Source: Paracoccaceae bacterium
Lineage (GTDB): Bacteria > Pseudomonadota > Alphaproteobacteria > Rhodobacterales > Rhodobacteraceae
Length of the DNA: 64,000 nt
Direction of reading: 5' to 3'
Assembly (NCBI GenBank): GCA_029244725.1
Contig: JAQWQJ010000102.1
Span: forward strand, 62,001-126,000
Below the pieces are notes generated by a model. That model was not told the origin of the DNA. It was given only the letters and a program-made list of their open reading frames with translations, and made no database searches. Shown here piece by piece: positions 26,625 to 36,036 of the stretch. Position 1 is the stretch's first letter. Every line of letters begins with the position of its first letter. A program made the translations under genes and the position numbers.

Positions 26625-29251
26625 TTGAGGGCATAGAGCGCTTGAAGGGCTTCTCGGGGGGTCATTTCGTCGGGGTGAATGTCGCTTAGTGCGTCTTCGA
26701 CATCTGTATTTTTGGGTGATAGTGCAGGGGCCGGCGAAGGGGTTGCCGCAAACAATGGCAAATCGTCGATCAGTGCTTTTTGCTTTGATCCACCTTCGCG
26801 TTCACCCTTTTCCAGGGCTTCAAGAACAACGCGTGCCCGTGCGACGACAGCAGGCGGAAGACCCGCCAACTGGGCAACCTGAACGCCATAACTGCGATCT
26901 GCAGCACCCTTTTTGACTTCGTGCAGGAAGATCACTTCGCCCTCCCATTCCTTGACAGTGACCGTCGCGTTTTCGACGCCATCCAGCTTGCCAGCAAGGG
27001 TGGTCATCTCGTGATAGTGCGTCGCGAACAACGCGCGGGCACGATTAACGTCATGGAGATGTTCAAGCGTGGCCCAAGCGATGGACAGGCCGTCATAGGT
27101 GGCAGTTCCACGACCAATTTCGTCAAGGATAACCAATGCGTGGTCGTCGGCTTGGTTCAAGATCGCTGCGGTTTCGACCATTTCGACCATGAAAGTCGAG
27201 CGCCCACGGGCAAGATCGTCAGACGCCCCAACGCGGCTGAAAAGCTGACTAACAAGGCCGATTTTGGCAGATTGCGCCGGAACATAGCTGCCCATCTGCG
27301 CGAGAACGGCAATCAGCGCGTTCTGGCGAAGGAATGTTGATTTACCCGCCATGTTCGGACCGGTTAACAGCCAGATTGCAGCGCCCTTGTTGGCGGAAAG
27401 ATCGCAATCGTTGGCAATAAACGGATCGCCTTGGTTTTTCAGAGACTGCTCCACAACGGGATGGCGGCCACCGATAATGTCCAAAGCGCGCGAATTATCC
27501 ATTTCAGGGCGGCACCAGTCTTCGGTGCGGGCCAAATCGGCGAGGGCGGTGGCCAGATCGAATTTTGCCAACCCTCTAGCTGCGTCACCAAGGGGGGCGT
27601 GTTGATCCAGTATTGACTGCTTTAAGCTGGAATAGAGCCGCTTTTCGATCTCAATTGCCCGACCCCCTGCGTTTAGGATCTTGGTTTCCATTTCAGACAG
27701 CGGAACTGTGGTAAAGCGCACTTGATTGGCGGTCGTTTGGCGATGCTTGAATGTATCGGATAGCGGCTCGGACAGCATTTTGTCGGCATGGGTCGCAGTG
27801 ACCTCGACGAAATAACCCAGAACATTGTTGTGCTTGATCTTGATGGTTTGAATGCCGGTCAACGCTGCGTATTCCGCTTGCATTGTGGCGATTACACTTC
27901 GGCCTTCGTCGCGCAAACGGCGACACTCATCGAGTTCGTCGTCATAACCCGAAGCAATGAACCCACCGTCGCGCGCCAAAAGCGGAGGTTCGGCAATCAA
28001 CGCTTGATCAAGCAGGTCGAACAGATTGTCGTGGCCGATCAAAGAGGTTGAGGCATTGGCCAATAGCCTCGGCATGTCATCAGGAAGCGCGTCAGCAATG
28101 GCGGCAGCCTGCTCTAATGTGTTGCGGATCGCCGCTAGATCACGCGGTCCGCCTCGATCAAGGGATAGACGTGACAGGGCGCGATCAAGGTCTGGAACCC
28201 GACGTAACACATTGCGCAATTGTTCGGCAACTAGACCCTGTTCCAGCCCGAAAGCGACCGCATCGTGACGATCATGGATCACATCAAGCACCCGCGATGG
28301 ACTAGAAAGGCGACGCTCTAGCAAGCGGCCACCACCAGCGGTCACTGTGCGATCAACGACCGAAATCAACGATCCCGCGCGACCACCAGACATGGCGCGA
28401 GTAAGTTCAAGGTTTCTGCGTGTGGCGGCGTCGATTTGCATCGTGCGTGATTCAGCCTCGCGGACGGGCGGGCGAAGCAGCGGCAGCTTACCTTTTTGGG
28501 TGATGTTGAGATATTCGACAATCGCACCCATTGCAGACATTTCAGCGCGGGTGAACTGGCCGTAAGCCTCAAGCGTGCCGACATTATAGAGGTTTGTCAG
28601 GCGAAGCTCAGCCGCAGTGCTGTCAAATGCGGCGCGGCCTAGGGGCGTCATCGCAGCACCAAATTCTGAGACTGTTTCCGCTAAACTCGCTTCTTTACTC
28701 TCGGAAACGATAACCTCCCGTGGGGCGAGGCGGGCAAGTTCTGGCCCCAAACGGACTGGCGCAATTGGCATCACATTGAACGAGCCAGTCGAAATATCCA
28801 CCCAAGCAAGCGCACACTCATCACGCACCTCGGCAAACGCAGCTAAGAAATTATGACGGCGCGCTTCTAGCAAGCTTTCTTCGGTTAGGGTTCCGGGGGT
28901 GACCAAACGAACGACGTCGCGCTTTACGATGGACTTATATCCACGTTTTTTGGCCTCTTCAGGGCTTTCTAATTGTTCACAAACACCAACACGGAAACCT
29001 TTGCGGATCAGGGTCAGCAAATACCCTTCGGCGGCGTGAACAGGGACGCCGCACATTGGGATATCTTCGCCCTCGTGCTTGCCGCGTTTTGTCAGAGCAA
29101 TGTCGAGAGCTTCGGCCGCCGCAACAGCGTCTTCGAAGAACATCTCGTAAAAGTCACCCATCCTGTAAAACAAGAGCGCGCCTTTATGGGCGGCCTTGAT
29201 CTCAAGATATTGCGCCATCATCGGCGTTACTTTAGAAGTGTTAGCGCTCAC
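26603..29251 (-). CDS. mutS: DNA mismatch repair ATPase MutS
   Basis: Mismatch-recognition protein of 882 residues. The mismatch-wedge F-x-E is F34-Y35-E36 in MGDFYEMFF. Connector and lever domains follow. The ABC-type ATPase has Walker A LLTGPNMAGKSTFLRQN near residue 625, RSTFMVEMVETAAIL, Walker B VILDEIGRGTATYDG and LFATHYHEMTTL. Divergent from maeB with a short (94-base) shared upstream region; convergent with grpE. Confidence 0.98.
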   Translation of the reverse strand: MSANTSKVTPMMAQYLEIKAAHKGALLFYRMGDFYEMFFEDAVAAAEALDIALTKRGKHEGEDIPMCGVPVHAAEGYLLTLIRKGFRVGVCEQLESPEEAKKRGYKSIVKRDVVRLVTPGTLTEESLLEARRHNFLAAFAEVRDECALAWVDISTGSFNVMPIAPVRLGPELARLAPREVIVSESKEASLAETVSEFGAAMTPLGRAAFDSTAAELRLTNLYNVGTLEAYGQFTRAEMSAMGAIVEYLNITQKGKLPLLRPPVREAESRTMQIDAATRRNLELTRAMSGGRAGSLISVVDRTVTAGGGRLLERRLSSPSRVLDVIHDRHDAVAFGLEQGLVAEQLRNVLRRVPDLDRALSRLSLDRGGPRDLAAIRNTLEQAAAIADALPDDMPRLLANASTSLIGHDNLFDLLDQALIAEPPLLARDGGFIASGYDDELDECRRLRDEGRSVIATMQAEYAALTGIQTIKIKHNNVLGYFVEVTATHADKMLSEPLSDTFKHRQTTANQVRFTTVPLSEMETKILNAGGRAIEIEKRLYSSLKQSILDQHAPLGDAARGLAKFDLATALADLARTEDWCRPEMDNSRALDIIGGRHPVVEQSLKNQGDPFIANDCDLSANKGAAIWLLTGPNMAGKSTFLRQNALIAVLAQMGSYVPAQSAKIGLVSQLFSRVGASDDLARGRSTFMVEMVETAAILNQADDHALVILDEIGRGTATYDGLSIAWATLEHLHDVNRARALFATHYHEMTTLAGKLDGVENATVTVKEWEGEVIFLHEVKKGAADRSYGVQVAQLAGLPPAVVARARVVLEALEKGEREGGSKQKALIDDLPLFAATPSPAPALSPKNTDVEDALSDIHPDEMTPREALQALYALKEKARQS

Positions 29252-29345
29252 AGACTACCCCCCGGTTGTCAGACGTGACATTAGAGCCGTGAATCCGCAG
29301 GTTAAACCAGAAAATTGGGCCAATAGGGCCTTTAGGAAGACAAAA

Positions 29346-31601
29346 ATGGCAAAGACTAAGTTCACCCGCGAAGAGGCGCTGGCCTTTCACCTAGAACCAA
29401 CCCCAGGCAAATGGGAAGTTCAGGCGACTGTTCCGATGACCACGCAACGTGATTTGTCTTTGGCGTATTCACCCGGCGTGGCAGTTCCTTGTGTCGATAT
29501 CGCTGAAAATCCAGAGCTTGCGTATGATTATACGAACAAAGGCAATCTGGTCGCTGTGATTTCAAATGGCACGGCGGTTTTGGGTCTTGGTAACCTGGGC
29601 GCGTTGGGCAGTAAGCCGGTGATGGAGGGCAAGTCGGTTCTCTTTAAGCGCTTCGCTGACGTCAATTCGATCGACATTGAGCTGGATACAGAAGATCCGG
29701 ATGAGTTCTGCAAGGCTGTACGCCTCATGGGGCCAACCTTCGGCGGCATTAATCTCGAAGACATCAAGGCACCTGAGTGTTTCATCATTGAGCAACGTCT
29801 TAAGGAAGAAATGGACATTCCGGTCTTTCATGACGACCAGCATGGAACGGCCGTGATTTGCGCAGCGGGCCTGATCAACGCATTACACATCAGCGGCCGC
29901 GATATTGGTGACGTTAAGATTGTCCTAAACGGTGCTGGTGCTGCGGGTATTGCCTGTATCGAACTGCTGAAATCTATGGGCGCCAAGCACGAAAACTGCA
30001 TCGTGTGTGATACAAAGGGTGTGATTTATCAGGGTCGTACAGAGGGTATGAACCAGTGGAAATCTGCCCACGCTATTGCAACCGACCTTCGCACCTTGGA
30101 AGAGGCAATGGAGGGCGCGGACGTGTTCCTAGGCGTGTCTGCCAAGGGTGCTGTGACGCAAGACATGGTTGCCAAGATGGGCGATAACCCTGTGATCTTT
30201 GCGATGGCAAACCCCGACCCAGAGATCACGCCAGAGGAAGCTCACGAAGTTCGCGCCGACGCTATCGTCGCAACGGGTCGCTCGGATTATCCAAACCAAG
30301 TGAACAACGTGCTGGGCTTTCCCTACTTGTTCCGCGGGGCGCTTGATATCCACGCACGTGCCATCAACGATGAAATGAAAATCGCTTGCGCCGAAGCATT
30401 GGCTGAATTGGCACGCGAAGACGTGCCTGACGAAGTTGCTATGGCATACGGCAAAAAACTGTCGTTTGGACGTGATTACATCATTCCAACGCCGTTCGAT
30501 CCGCGCCTTATTCACAGGATTCCCCCGGCTGTGGCCAAGGCGGGAATGTCCACTGGTGCGGCCCGCCGCCCAATCGTCGACATGGAGGCCTATGAGCTTG
30601 GCCTGAAGTCGCGGATGGACCCAACGGCGAACATTCTTCGCAGCTTAAACGCGCGCGCGCGTGCCGCGCAGGCCCGCATGATCTTTGCCGAGGGCGATGA
30701 TCCGCGAGTATTGCGCGCAGCGGTCAATTATCAGCGAAGCGGCATGGGTAAAGCCTTGGTCGTAGGTCGTGAGGCAGACGTTAAAGAAAAACTTGCCGCC
30801 GCCGGAATGGGCGACGCGTACCGAGAGCTTGAGATCGTGAACGCCGGCAACACGCGCCATCTCGATACGTACAAGGACTTTCTTTACAAACGTTTGCACC
30901 GCAAAGGCTACGACCGCACGGATGTTCACCGCCTAGCCAGCCGCGATCGTCACGTCTTTTCGTCTTTGATGTTGGCACATGGCCATGGTGATGCCTTAGT
31001 TTCCGGCGCCACGCGTAAGTCAGCCCATGTTTTGGGTCTGATCAATCACGTATTCGATGCTGATGCAGCGCATGGCGCTGTTGGCATAACGGCGCTTCTT
31101 CACAAAGGCCGCGTTGTTTTGATTGGCGATACGCTGGTGCACGAATGGCCAGACGAAGAAGATCTGGCCACGATTGCCGAGCGCGGTGCAGAAGTTGCGC
31201 GCGATCTCGGGCTTGAACCCCGGGTGGCGTTCGTTAGCTTCTCGACGTTTGGTTACCCTGTGTCTGAGCGTGCAGAAAAGATGCACATCGCACCTAGCGT
31301 CCTTGAAAAGCGCGGCGTTGACTTCGAATACGAAGGTGAGATGGCTGTTGATGTTGCGCTCAATAGCGATGCGATGGCCGCCTATCCATTTTCACGTCTA
31401 TCAGGCCCGGCAAACGTACTTGTTGTACCTGCACGCCACTCGGCCAGTATTTCGACCAAATTGATGCAGGAAATGGCCGGAGCGACGGTTATTGGCCCGA
31501 TCCTTACCGGGGTCGACAAGCCGATCCAGATTTGTTCGACTGTGGCAACGGCCAACGACATCCTGAACATGGCGATTTTGGCGGCGCATAAGGCTCGGTA
31601 A
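29346..31601 (+). CDS. maeB: NADP-dependent malic enzyme with C-terminal phosphotransacetylase-like domain
   Basis: Oxidative decarboxylation of malate to pyruvate, supplying NADPH. 751 residues, the large MaeB form. Malic enzyme part (about 1-430): SLAYSPGVAVPC, FHDDQHGTAVICAAGL, the dinucleotide loop IVLNGAGAAGIACIELL and AMANPDPEITPEEA. C-terminal part (about 430-751) resembles phosphate acetyltransferase (MIFAEGDDPRVLRAA; TVIGPILTGVDKPIQI), thought to be regulatory by acetyl-CoA. The ATG at 29346 has AGGAAG upstream; the longer frame from 29196 overlaps mutS and is rejected. Confidence 0.96.
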   Translation: MAKTKFTREEALAFHLEPTPGKWEVQATVPMTTQRDLSLAYSPGVAVPCVDIAENPELAYDYTNKGNLVAVISNGTAVLGLGNLGALGSKPVMEGKSVLFKRFADVNSIDIELDTEDPDEFCKAVRLMGPTFGGINLEDIKAPECFIIEQRLKEEMDIPVFHDDQHGTAVICAAGLINALHISGRDIGDVKIVLNGAGAAGIACIELLKSMGAKHENCIVCDTKGVIYQGRTEGMNQWKSAHAIATDLRTLEEAMEGADVFLGVSAKGAVTQDMVAKMGDNPVIFAMANPDPEITPEEAHEVRADAIVATGRSDYPNQVNNVLGFPYLFRGALDIHARAINDEMKIACAEALAELAREDVPDEVAMAYGKKLSFGRDYIIPTPFDPRLIHRIPPAVAKAGMSTGAARRPIVDMEAYELGLKSRMDPTANILRSLNARARAAQARMIFAEGDDPRVLRAAVNYQRSGMGKALVVGREADVKEKLAAAGMGDAYRELEIVNAGNTRHLDTYKDFLYKRLHRKGYDRTDVHRLASRDRHVFSSLMLAHGHGDALVSGATRKSAHVLGLINHVFDADAAHGAVGITALLHKGRVVLIGDTLVHEWPDEEDLATIAERGAEVARDLGLEPRVAFVSFSTFGYPVSERAEKMHIAPSVLEKRGVDFEYEGEMAVDVALNSDAMAAYPFSRLSGPANVLVVPARHSASISTKLMQEMAGATVIGPILTGVDKPIQICSTVATANDILNMAILAAHKAR

Positions 31602-31604
31602 AAA

Positions 31605-32471
31605 ATGGCGATCTATAACCTCGGTTCAATCAACGCGGACGTGTTTTACACTCTTCCTCACTTGGTCGAGCCGGGTGAAACTTTGGCCGCCAGCTCAGTC
31701 TATCAAGGGCTCGGCGGCAAAGGTGCAAACATGTCGGTTGCCGCCTGTCGCGCTGGGGCGCAGGTTAATCATATCGGCGCAGTCGGGCCAGACGGTGACT
31801 GGGCAATCAAGCGACTGGCGGACTATGGGATCAACGTTGAAAACATCCAAACCGTGCAGGAAAAAACTGGCCATGCGATAATTATGGTCGACGGGGCGGG
31901 CGAAAACGCCATTGTTATTTATTCAGGCGCTAACCTTCAGATCACAGAGTCTGATGTAACCCGCGCCTTTCAGTCAGCACGCGCCGGCGACTATTTTTTA
32001 ACGCAAAATGAGACGAGCGCGCAGCAAGTAGCAGCCAAAGCAGCTAAGACCGCGGGCCTGCGCGTCGCTTATGCTGCCGCTCCGTTTGACGCGGATGCAG
32101 CGGTAAAGGTTCTGCCTTACCTTGATCTACTATTCCTAAATCAGGTCGAAGCCGAACAACTGCAAACAGCAACCGGCAAGTCGCTAAAGCAGCTACCTGT
32201 AGAAGATGTCATTGTCACGCTTGGCTCTAAAGGATGTGTGTGGCACGCAAGTTCGGCAGGAACAGAGACACATTGCGCCGCACGCAAGGTCAACCCAATC
32301 GACACAACGGGCGCGGGTGACACGTTTACAGGCTATGTTTTGGCGGCGCTAGATCGCGGCGCGCCAATGGCCGAAGCCATTGAGCTCGCGACCAAAGCGG
32401 GCGCAATAATGGTCACGCGCAAAGGCACTGCGGACGTAATTCCAACGCTAGAAGAAGTTACCGCGTTCTGA
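31605..32471 (+). CDS. PfkB family sugar kinase (ribokinase-like)
   Basis: 288-residue PfkB-fold kinase. N-terminal substrate region YNLGSINADVFYTLPHLVEP and GLGGKGANMSVAACRAGA (the PfkB signature 1 with GG-K-G-x-N) point to ribokinase. The C-terminal DTTGAGDTFTGYVLAAL is PfkB signature 2 with the catalytic aspartate in GAGD. It starts 3 bases after maeB, probably in the same transcript, but no ribose transporter or other sugar gene is adjacent, so the natural sugar is uncertain. Confidence 0.85.
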   Translation: MAIYNLGSINADVFYTLPHLVEPGETLAASSVYQGLGGKGANMSVAACRAGAQVNHIGAVGPDGDWAIKRLADYGINVENIQTVQEKTGHAIIMVDGAGENAIVIYSGANLQITESDVTRAFQSARAGDYFLTQNETSAQQVAAKAAKTAGLRVAYAAAPFDADAAVKVLPYLDLLFLNQVEAEQLQTATGKSLKQLPVEDVIVTLGSKGCVWHASSAGTETHCAARKVNPIDTTGAGDTFTGYVLAALDRGAPMAEAIELATKAGAIMVTRKGTADVIPTLEEVTAF

Positions 32472-32507
32472 TCTTGGCAAGTCTGCGAATTGTGCTAGCG
32501 TCTGCCT

Positions 32508-33419
32508 ATGATCGATCATGTTTCAACACACCAATCCGAAGACGATGCGCGTAACGAAAGCATCCTCATTTATGTTAACGGCACTCTAAAACCCAAGGCC
32601 GAAGCGACTGTCAGTGTCTACGACTCGGGCTTTATGTTGGGTGACGGCGTCTGGGAGGGGCTGCGACTTTATGATTGTTGTTGGGCGTTTCTGGATGAGC
32701 ATTTGGACAGGTTGTTTGGCGCGGCCAAAGCGATCGACCTAGACATTGGCTTGGATCGCGATGGCGTTAAAGCAGCGATTGAGGCCACCCGTGCCGCCAA
32801 CCAGATGACTGACAACGCACATGCCCGCCTGATGGTCACGCGCGGCCCCAAGGTTCGGCCGTTTCAGCATCCCTCGCTGTCGCAAAGCGGGCCAACATTT
32901 GTGATCATCATGGAGCACTCGCGCCCGAAAATCCCGCGCCCAATTCGGCTGGCCACCGTGCCGCATGTTCGCGGACTGCCTATGACGCAAGACCCAAAGC
33001 TGAATTCGCACTCAAAGCTTAACTGTGTTCTGGCTTGTATCGCCGCTGAAAAAGCCGGCGCAGACGAGGGCCTAATGCTGGACATTAATGGCTTTGTGAA
33101 CACGACGAACGCGTGCAACTTTTTCATTGTGAAAAAGGGTGAAGTTTGGACCAGCACCGGCGATTATTGCATGAACGGCATCACCCGACAAAAGGTGATC
33201 GATGTTTGCCGCGCCAAGGGCATTCCGGTTTATGAACGAAACTATTCGCTGGTTGATACATATGATGCGGACGAGGCCTTTTTGACCGGAACATTTGGCG
33301 CGCAAACGCCAGTTGGCACGATTGACGGCCGTCAGATTGGCGCTGGGGATATGGGGCCGATGACGCTGCGCATCCGCGAATTGTATAAGCGACTTGTTGA
33401 TGAAGAGTGCGGTAAATGA
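32508..33419 (+). CDS. Class IV aminotransferase (branched-chain/D-amino acid aminotransferase-like)
   Basis: 303-residue fold-type IV PLP enzyme. VSVYDSGFMLGDGVWEGL near residue 40 is the class IV N-terminal motif; the PLP lysine is in NSHSKLNCVLA near residue 170. The usual glutamate motif (as in G-x-x-x-E-x-x-x-x-N-x-F) reads GFVNTTNACNFF, so threonine stands at the expected glutamate position while the later N-F/F is kept. That makes ordinary branched-chain or D-alanine transamination uncertain. ATG overlaps (ATGA) couple it to the sulfotransferase-like gene downstream; related domains occur fused in plant proteins annotated as branched-chain aminotransferase-like, from memory. Confidence 0.82.
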   Translation: MIDHVSTHQSEDDARNESILIYVNGTLKPKAEATVSVYDSGFMLGDGVWEGLRLYDCCWAFLDEHLDRLFGAAKAIDLDIGLDRDGVKAAIEATRAANQMTDNAHARLMVTRGPKVRPFQHPSLSQSGPTFVIIMEHSRPKIPRPIRLATVPHVRGLPMTQDPKLNSHSKLNCVLACIAAEKAGADEGLMLDINGFVNTTNACNFFIVKKGEVWTSTGDYCMNGITRQKVIDVCRAKGIPVYERNYSLVDTYDADEAFLTGTFGAQTPVGTIDGRQIGAGDMGPMTLRIRELYKRLVDEECGK

Positions 33420-34132
33420 AAATCGCAATGTGGAGCGGCCCCCGAAACCTATCCACCGCCATGATGTATTCATTTGGCGCCCGTTCCGATTGCGCTGTGG
33501 TCGACGAGCCCTTTTACGCCGCTTATCTTGATCGAACTGGCATTGATCACCCCATGCGGGCCGAGACTATGGCGTCGCAAAGCCTGAATTCCGAAAGCGT
33601 TGCAGCAGGTCTAATAGGCTCTAATCCAGCCCAAAAGCGCCACTATTACCAAAAACACATGACCCAACACATGGTTGCGGGCATTCCTCGTGATTGGATG
33701 GCTGAGGTTAAAAACATCTTCCTAATCCGCCATCCCGCGCGCGTTGTTGCGAGCTTTGCCAAAAAGTACCCAAACGTTGCCGAGACTGACATCGGCTTTG
33801 TTCAGCAGCTTGAAATTTATGATCATGTTATTGAGTTGGGCCAACAACCCATCGTGGTTGACAGTTATGATATCCGCCAAAATCCTGAAGCCTCGCTTGT
33901 TAAATTGTGCAACGCAATCGGTATTGAATGGGACGCCTCAATGCTTCACTGGCCAAAAGGTGGCCACCCCGCGGACGGGGTTTGGGCCGCGCATTGGTAC
34001 GATGCCGTGCATAGTTCGGACGGATTCGCGTCTGCTGAAGGGTCTTTGCCCCAGCTAACGGGCAGGCTGGATAAACTGGTTGAAAGTGTGCTGCCTGCAT
34101 ACCAAAAAATGGCGGCAAGAAAGCTGATCTAA
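33416..34132 (+). CDS. Sulfotransferase-like P-loop protein
   Basis: 238-residue cytosolic protein. It begins MKIAMWSGPRNLSTAMMYSF, a P-loop-like loop in the position of the PAPS 5'-phosphosulfate-binding loop of sulfotransferases. FLIRHPARVVASFAKKYP near residue 105 matches the 3'-phosphate-binding motif. Substrate unknown; the GPRNLST loop is unlike the common RSGT/S-type. Its start overlaps the aminotransferase stop by 4 bases, implying a joint pathway; its stop overlaps the convergent kpsT stop by 4 bases, marking the edge of the capsule island. Confidence 0.75.
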   Translation: MKIAMWSGPRNLSTAMMYSFGARSDCAVVDEPFYAAYLDRTGIDHPMRAETMASQSLNSESVAAGLIGSNPAQKRHYYQKHMTQHMVAGIPRDWMAEVKNIFLIRHPARVVASFAKKYPNVAETDIGFVQQLEIYDHVIELGQQPIVVDSYDIRQNPEASLVKLCNAIGIEWDASMLHWPKGGHPADGVWAAHWYDAVHSSDGFASAEGSLPQLTGRLDKLVESVLPAYQKMAARKLI

Positions 34133-34788
34133 TCGGATTTCATAAGGCTCTGATGCCGCTCAATCGCGTGTTCAAGATTAGGGAAGTAAGTCAGCTTTCC
34201 GCCCTCTATCACCAGGCCCGCACTGCACAATCGGCGTAACGACCCAAGCGCGTGTGAAACAACAACACCGCCTGTATTATTCAGTCGAGATCTCAAAATC
34301 TCCTCACTTTTTTCGCGGAATGCCAGATCGCCAACTGACGTGATTTCATCGATAAGATAATAGTCAAAAGGCACCGCCATCGACATAGAGAATGCAAGCC
34401 GAGCGCGCATTCCTGATGAATAACTGCGCACTGGCATGTTTAGGTAATCTCCAAGCTCAGACATTTCGCGGCAGAACCAGACCATGTCCTCGGTGTCTCG
34501 GTAATAAATCCGCGCAACGAACCGAACGTTTTGCGCACCGGTCATATCACCATGTAACCCACCCGCAAATGCGACGGGCCAAGAAATATTGGCGCGCGTT
34601 TTAATCGAACCTGAATCGGGCTTAAGAATTCCCGAAATCAAGCGAAGAACAGTTGATTTCCCGGCACCGTTTCGCCCGAGCAACGCAATGGTTTCACGCG
34701 TGTCAAAACAGCCCGAAACGTTTTTGAGAATTGATTGTGATCCGCCCTTAACACGGAAGGATTTCGAAACTTGCTCTAGCCGGATCAC
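34129..34788 (-). CDS. kpsT: Capsule polysaccharide ABC exporter, ATP-binding protein (KpsT-like)
   Basis: ATPase of an ABC-2 exporter for capsular or O-polysaccharide. 219 residues from the GTG at 34788, equal to E. coli KpsT, and overlapping the upstream gene's stop as GTGA; a 29-codon upstream extension is rejected. Walker A LLGRNGAGKSTVLRL, signature YSSGMRARLAFSMS, Walker B YYLIDEITSVGD, and a switch histidine in VVSHALGSLRRLC. Small size without a C-terminal carbohydrate-binding domain favours the group 2/3 capsule type over Wzt. Confidence 0.9.
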   Translation of the reverse strand: MIRLEQVSKSFRVKGGSQSILKNVSGCFDTRETIALLGRNGAGKSTVLRLISGILKPDSGSIKTRANISWPVAFAGGLHGDMTGAQNVRFVARIYYRDTEDMVWFCREMSELGDYLNMPVRSYSSGMRARLAFSMSMAVPFDYYLIDEITSVGDLAFREKSEEILRSRLNNTGGVVVSHALGSLRRLCSAGLVIEGGKLTYFPNLEHAIERHQSLMKSD

Positions 34789-35939
34789 GCCGACCCTCTT
34801 GCACCATAGAAACCGAAGACCCCCACCAACCACGCCAAACAAAGAAAGAACGCCGCGATACCCATCGTGCGCCATCGGTGTGGAAGCATTGCCATGTCAG
34901 CAAGCGTTGGCTGAACATGCACAGCCAAATACCGTGTCTTTCGTTGCGCCATCGCATTGGCCGCATCGAGGGCACCAAGTGCGGTCAGATAGTATTCTTG
35001 CGCATAAGTTACGTCTGTCATGAGCGATTCAAATTCAGCCGCGATTTTTGCAATCCCGGCATCACCTTGATTCACGAGGTTTTTTTCGTCTTCCAATAAC
35101 GCCTCAATGACTGACACCTTGGTTTTTGCGGACTCCAGTCGAGGGTCGGTTTCTATAGATGTTTGGCGCAGTAGATTTAGAGAGATTTTCGCCTCGTTCA
35201 GCTGCGCTTGCAGTGTCGTCATTAACCCCAACCTGCCTTCAAGATCGGCCCTAGGATCAACTATCCGCGTGGAAATTCGAAAGCCGGTCAAGCGCTGACG
35301 GGCAATATTCAAACGCTCGCTTGCCTGTTCCACGGCGGAGCGCGCCAATTCAGCAGAATCTTCTCGCATGGATTTTGACAAGCAGGCGAGCATTCCAGAG
35401 GCAGCGACCAACATCACGCGGTTTAAGCGTTGGGCGTCTTCAGCGTGGAAGGCTGAAGCGGTGACCGAAACCACACCTGTTCGGGAATCCAGAGATATCG
35501 ACGTCAATCGCCGCCATCGTTTTGCGATACTTTCTAACCCATCCGGCTGATCCCAAAACATAGGATCAAACCCCGAAGGCGAGAACAGCTCTACGATATC
35601 GGGATGTTTCTTTAACTGTGCAGCAAAGGCCGGTCCATCGAGGAAATCGTGAACTATAGAAGCATCTGTTTTCGACCCCCCTGAAATGTTGGCCAAACCT
35701 TCAAGCACACCGAGCTGAACGCCGGCATCTTCTGATACGACCGAGAATCCTGAATAGGAAACAAAGCGATCCTGCGCGAATCCAAAAAGATAAACCATCA
35801 ATAGGGTCAGCGGGGTTAACACAATGATAACAAAGCTGGCCAGCAGACGAACGTGCCGAACCTGCATCCCGCAAGGCGCGGCAAAGCCAACTTCAGCGGT
35901 AAGCTGTTGATTTGGATGTAGTTCGTAGAGATTTGCCAA
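34785..35939 (-). CDS. kpsE: Capsule export inner-membrane protein (KpsE/BexC-like, Wzz superfamily)
   Basis: 384 residues with membrane segments at about 30-52 (ASFVIIVLTPLTLLMVYLF) and 357-378 (GIAAFFLCLAWLVGVFGFY). A long, coiled-coil-rich periplasmic domain lies between them (SAVEQASERLNIARQRL; TLQAQLNEAKISLNLL). FVSYSGFSVVSEDAG and the two-segment layout fit the polysaccharide co-polymerase family that links the ABC exporter to the outer membrane. GTGA overlap with kpsT downstream. Divergent from the KpsM-like permease; the 97-base gap carries a 9-bp inverted repeat. Confidence 0.82.
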   Translation of the reverse strand: MANLYELHPNQQLTAEVGFAAPCGMQVRHVRLLASFVIIVLTPLTLLMVYLFGFAQDRFVSYSGFSVVSEDAGVQLGVLEGLANISGGSKTDASIVHDFLDGPAFAAQLKKHPDIVELFSPSGFDPMFWDQPDGLESIAKRWRRLTSISLDSRTGVVSVTASAFHAEDAQRLNRVMLVAASGMLACLSKSMREDSAELARSAVEQASERLNIARQRLTGFRISTRIVDPRADLEGRLGLMTTLQAQLNEAKISLNLLRQTSIETDPRLESAKTKVSVIEALLEDEKNLVNQGDAGIAKIAAEFESLMTDVTYAQEYYLTALGALDAANAMAQRKTRYLAVHVQPTLADMAMLPHRWRTMGIAAFFLCLAWLVGVFGFYGARGSA

Positions 35940-35982
35940 AGCGCACCAGCTCCTGAGTCGTTTTCAGGCTAGGCGTAAACTC

Positions 35983-36018
35983 TCTCTAAATGGTTTCCGC
36001 GGATACTGAATTTAGAGA
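35983..36018. promoter_or_regulatory. 9-bp inverted repeat in the divergent kpsE/kpsM promoter region
   Basis: TCTCTAAAT (35983-35991) and its exact complement ATTTAGAGA (36010-36018), separated by 18 bases, centred between the start codons of the two capsule export units (35939 and 36037). The 27-base centre-to-centre spacing could suit a dimeric regulator binding two sites or a transcript hairpin. No known operator was recognised. Confidence 0.5.
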
Positions 36019-36036
36019 TTCGAAAAGGTTAACATT

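Noticed and set aside
34660-34720. Third parS-like sequence near GGTTTCACGCG
   Set aside because: Only a half-site; the second half does not form the palindrome. Other half-sites (about 15404, 42250) fail too.
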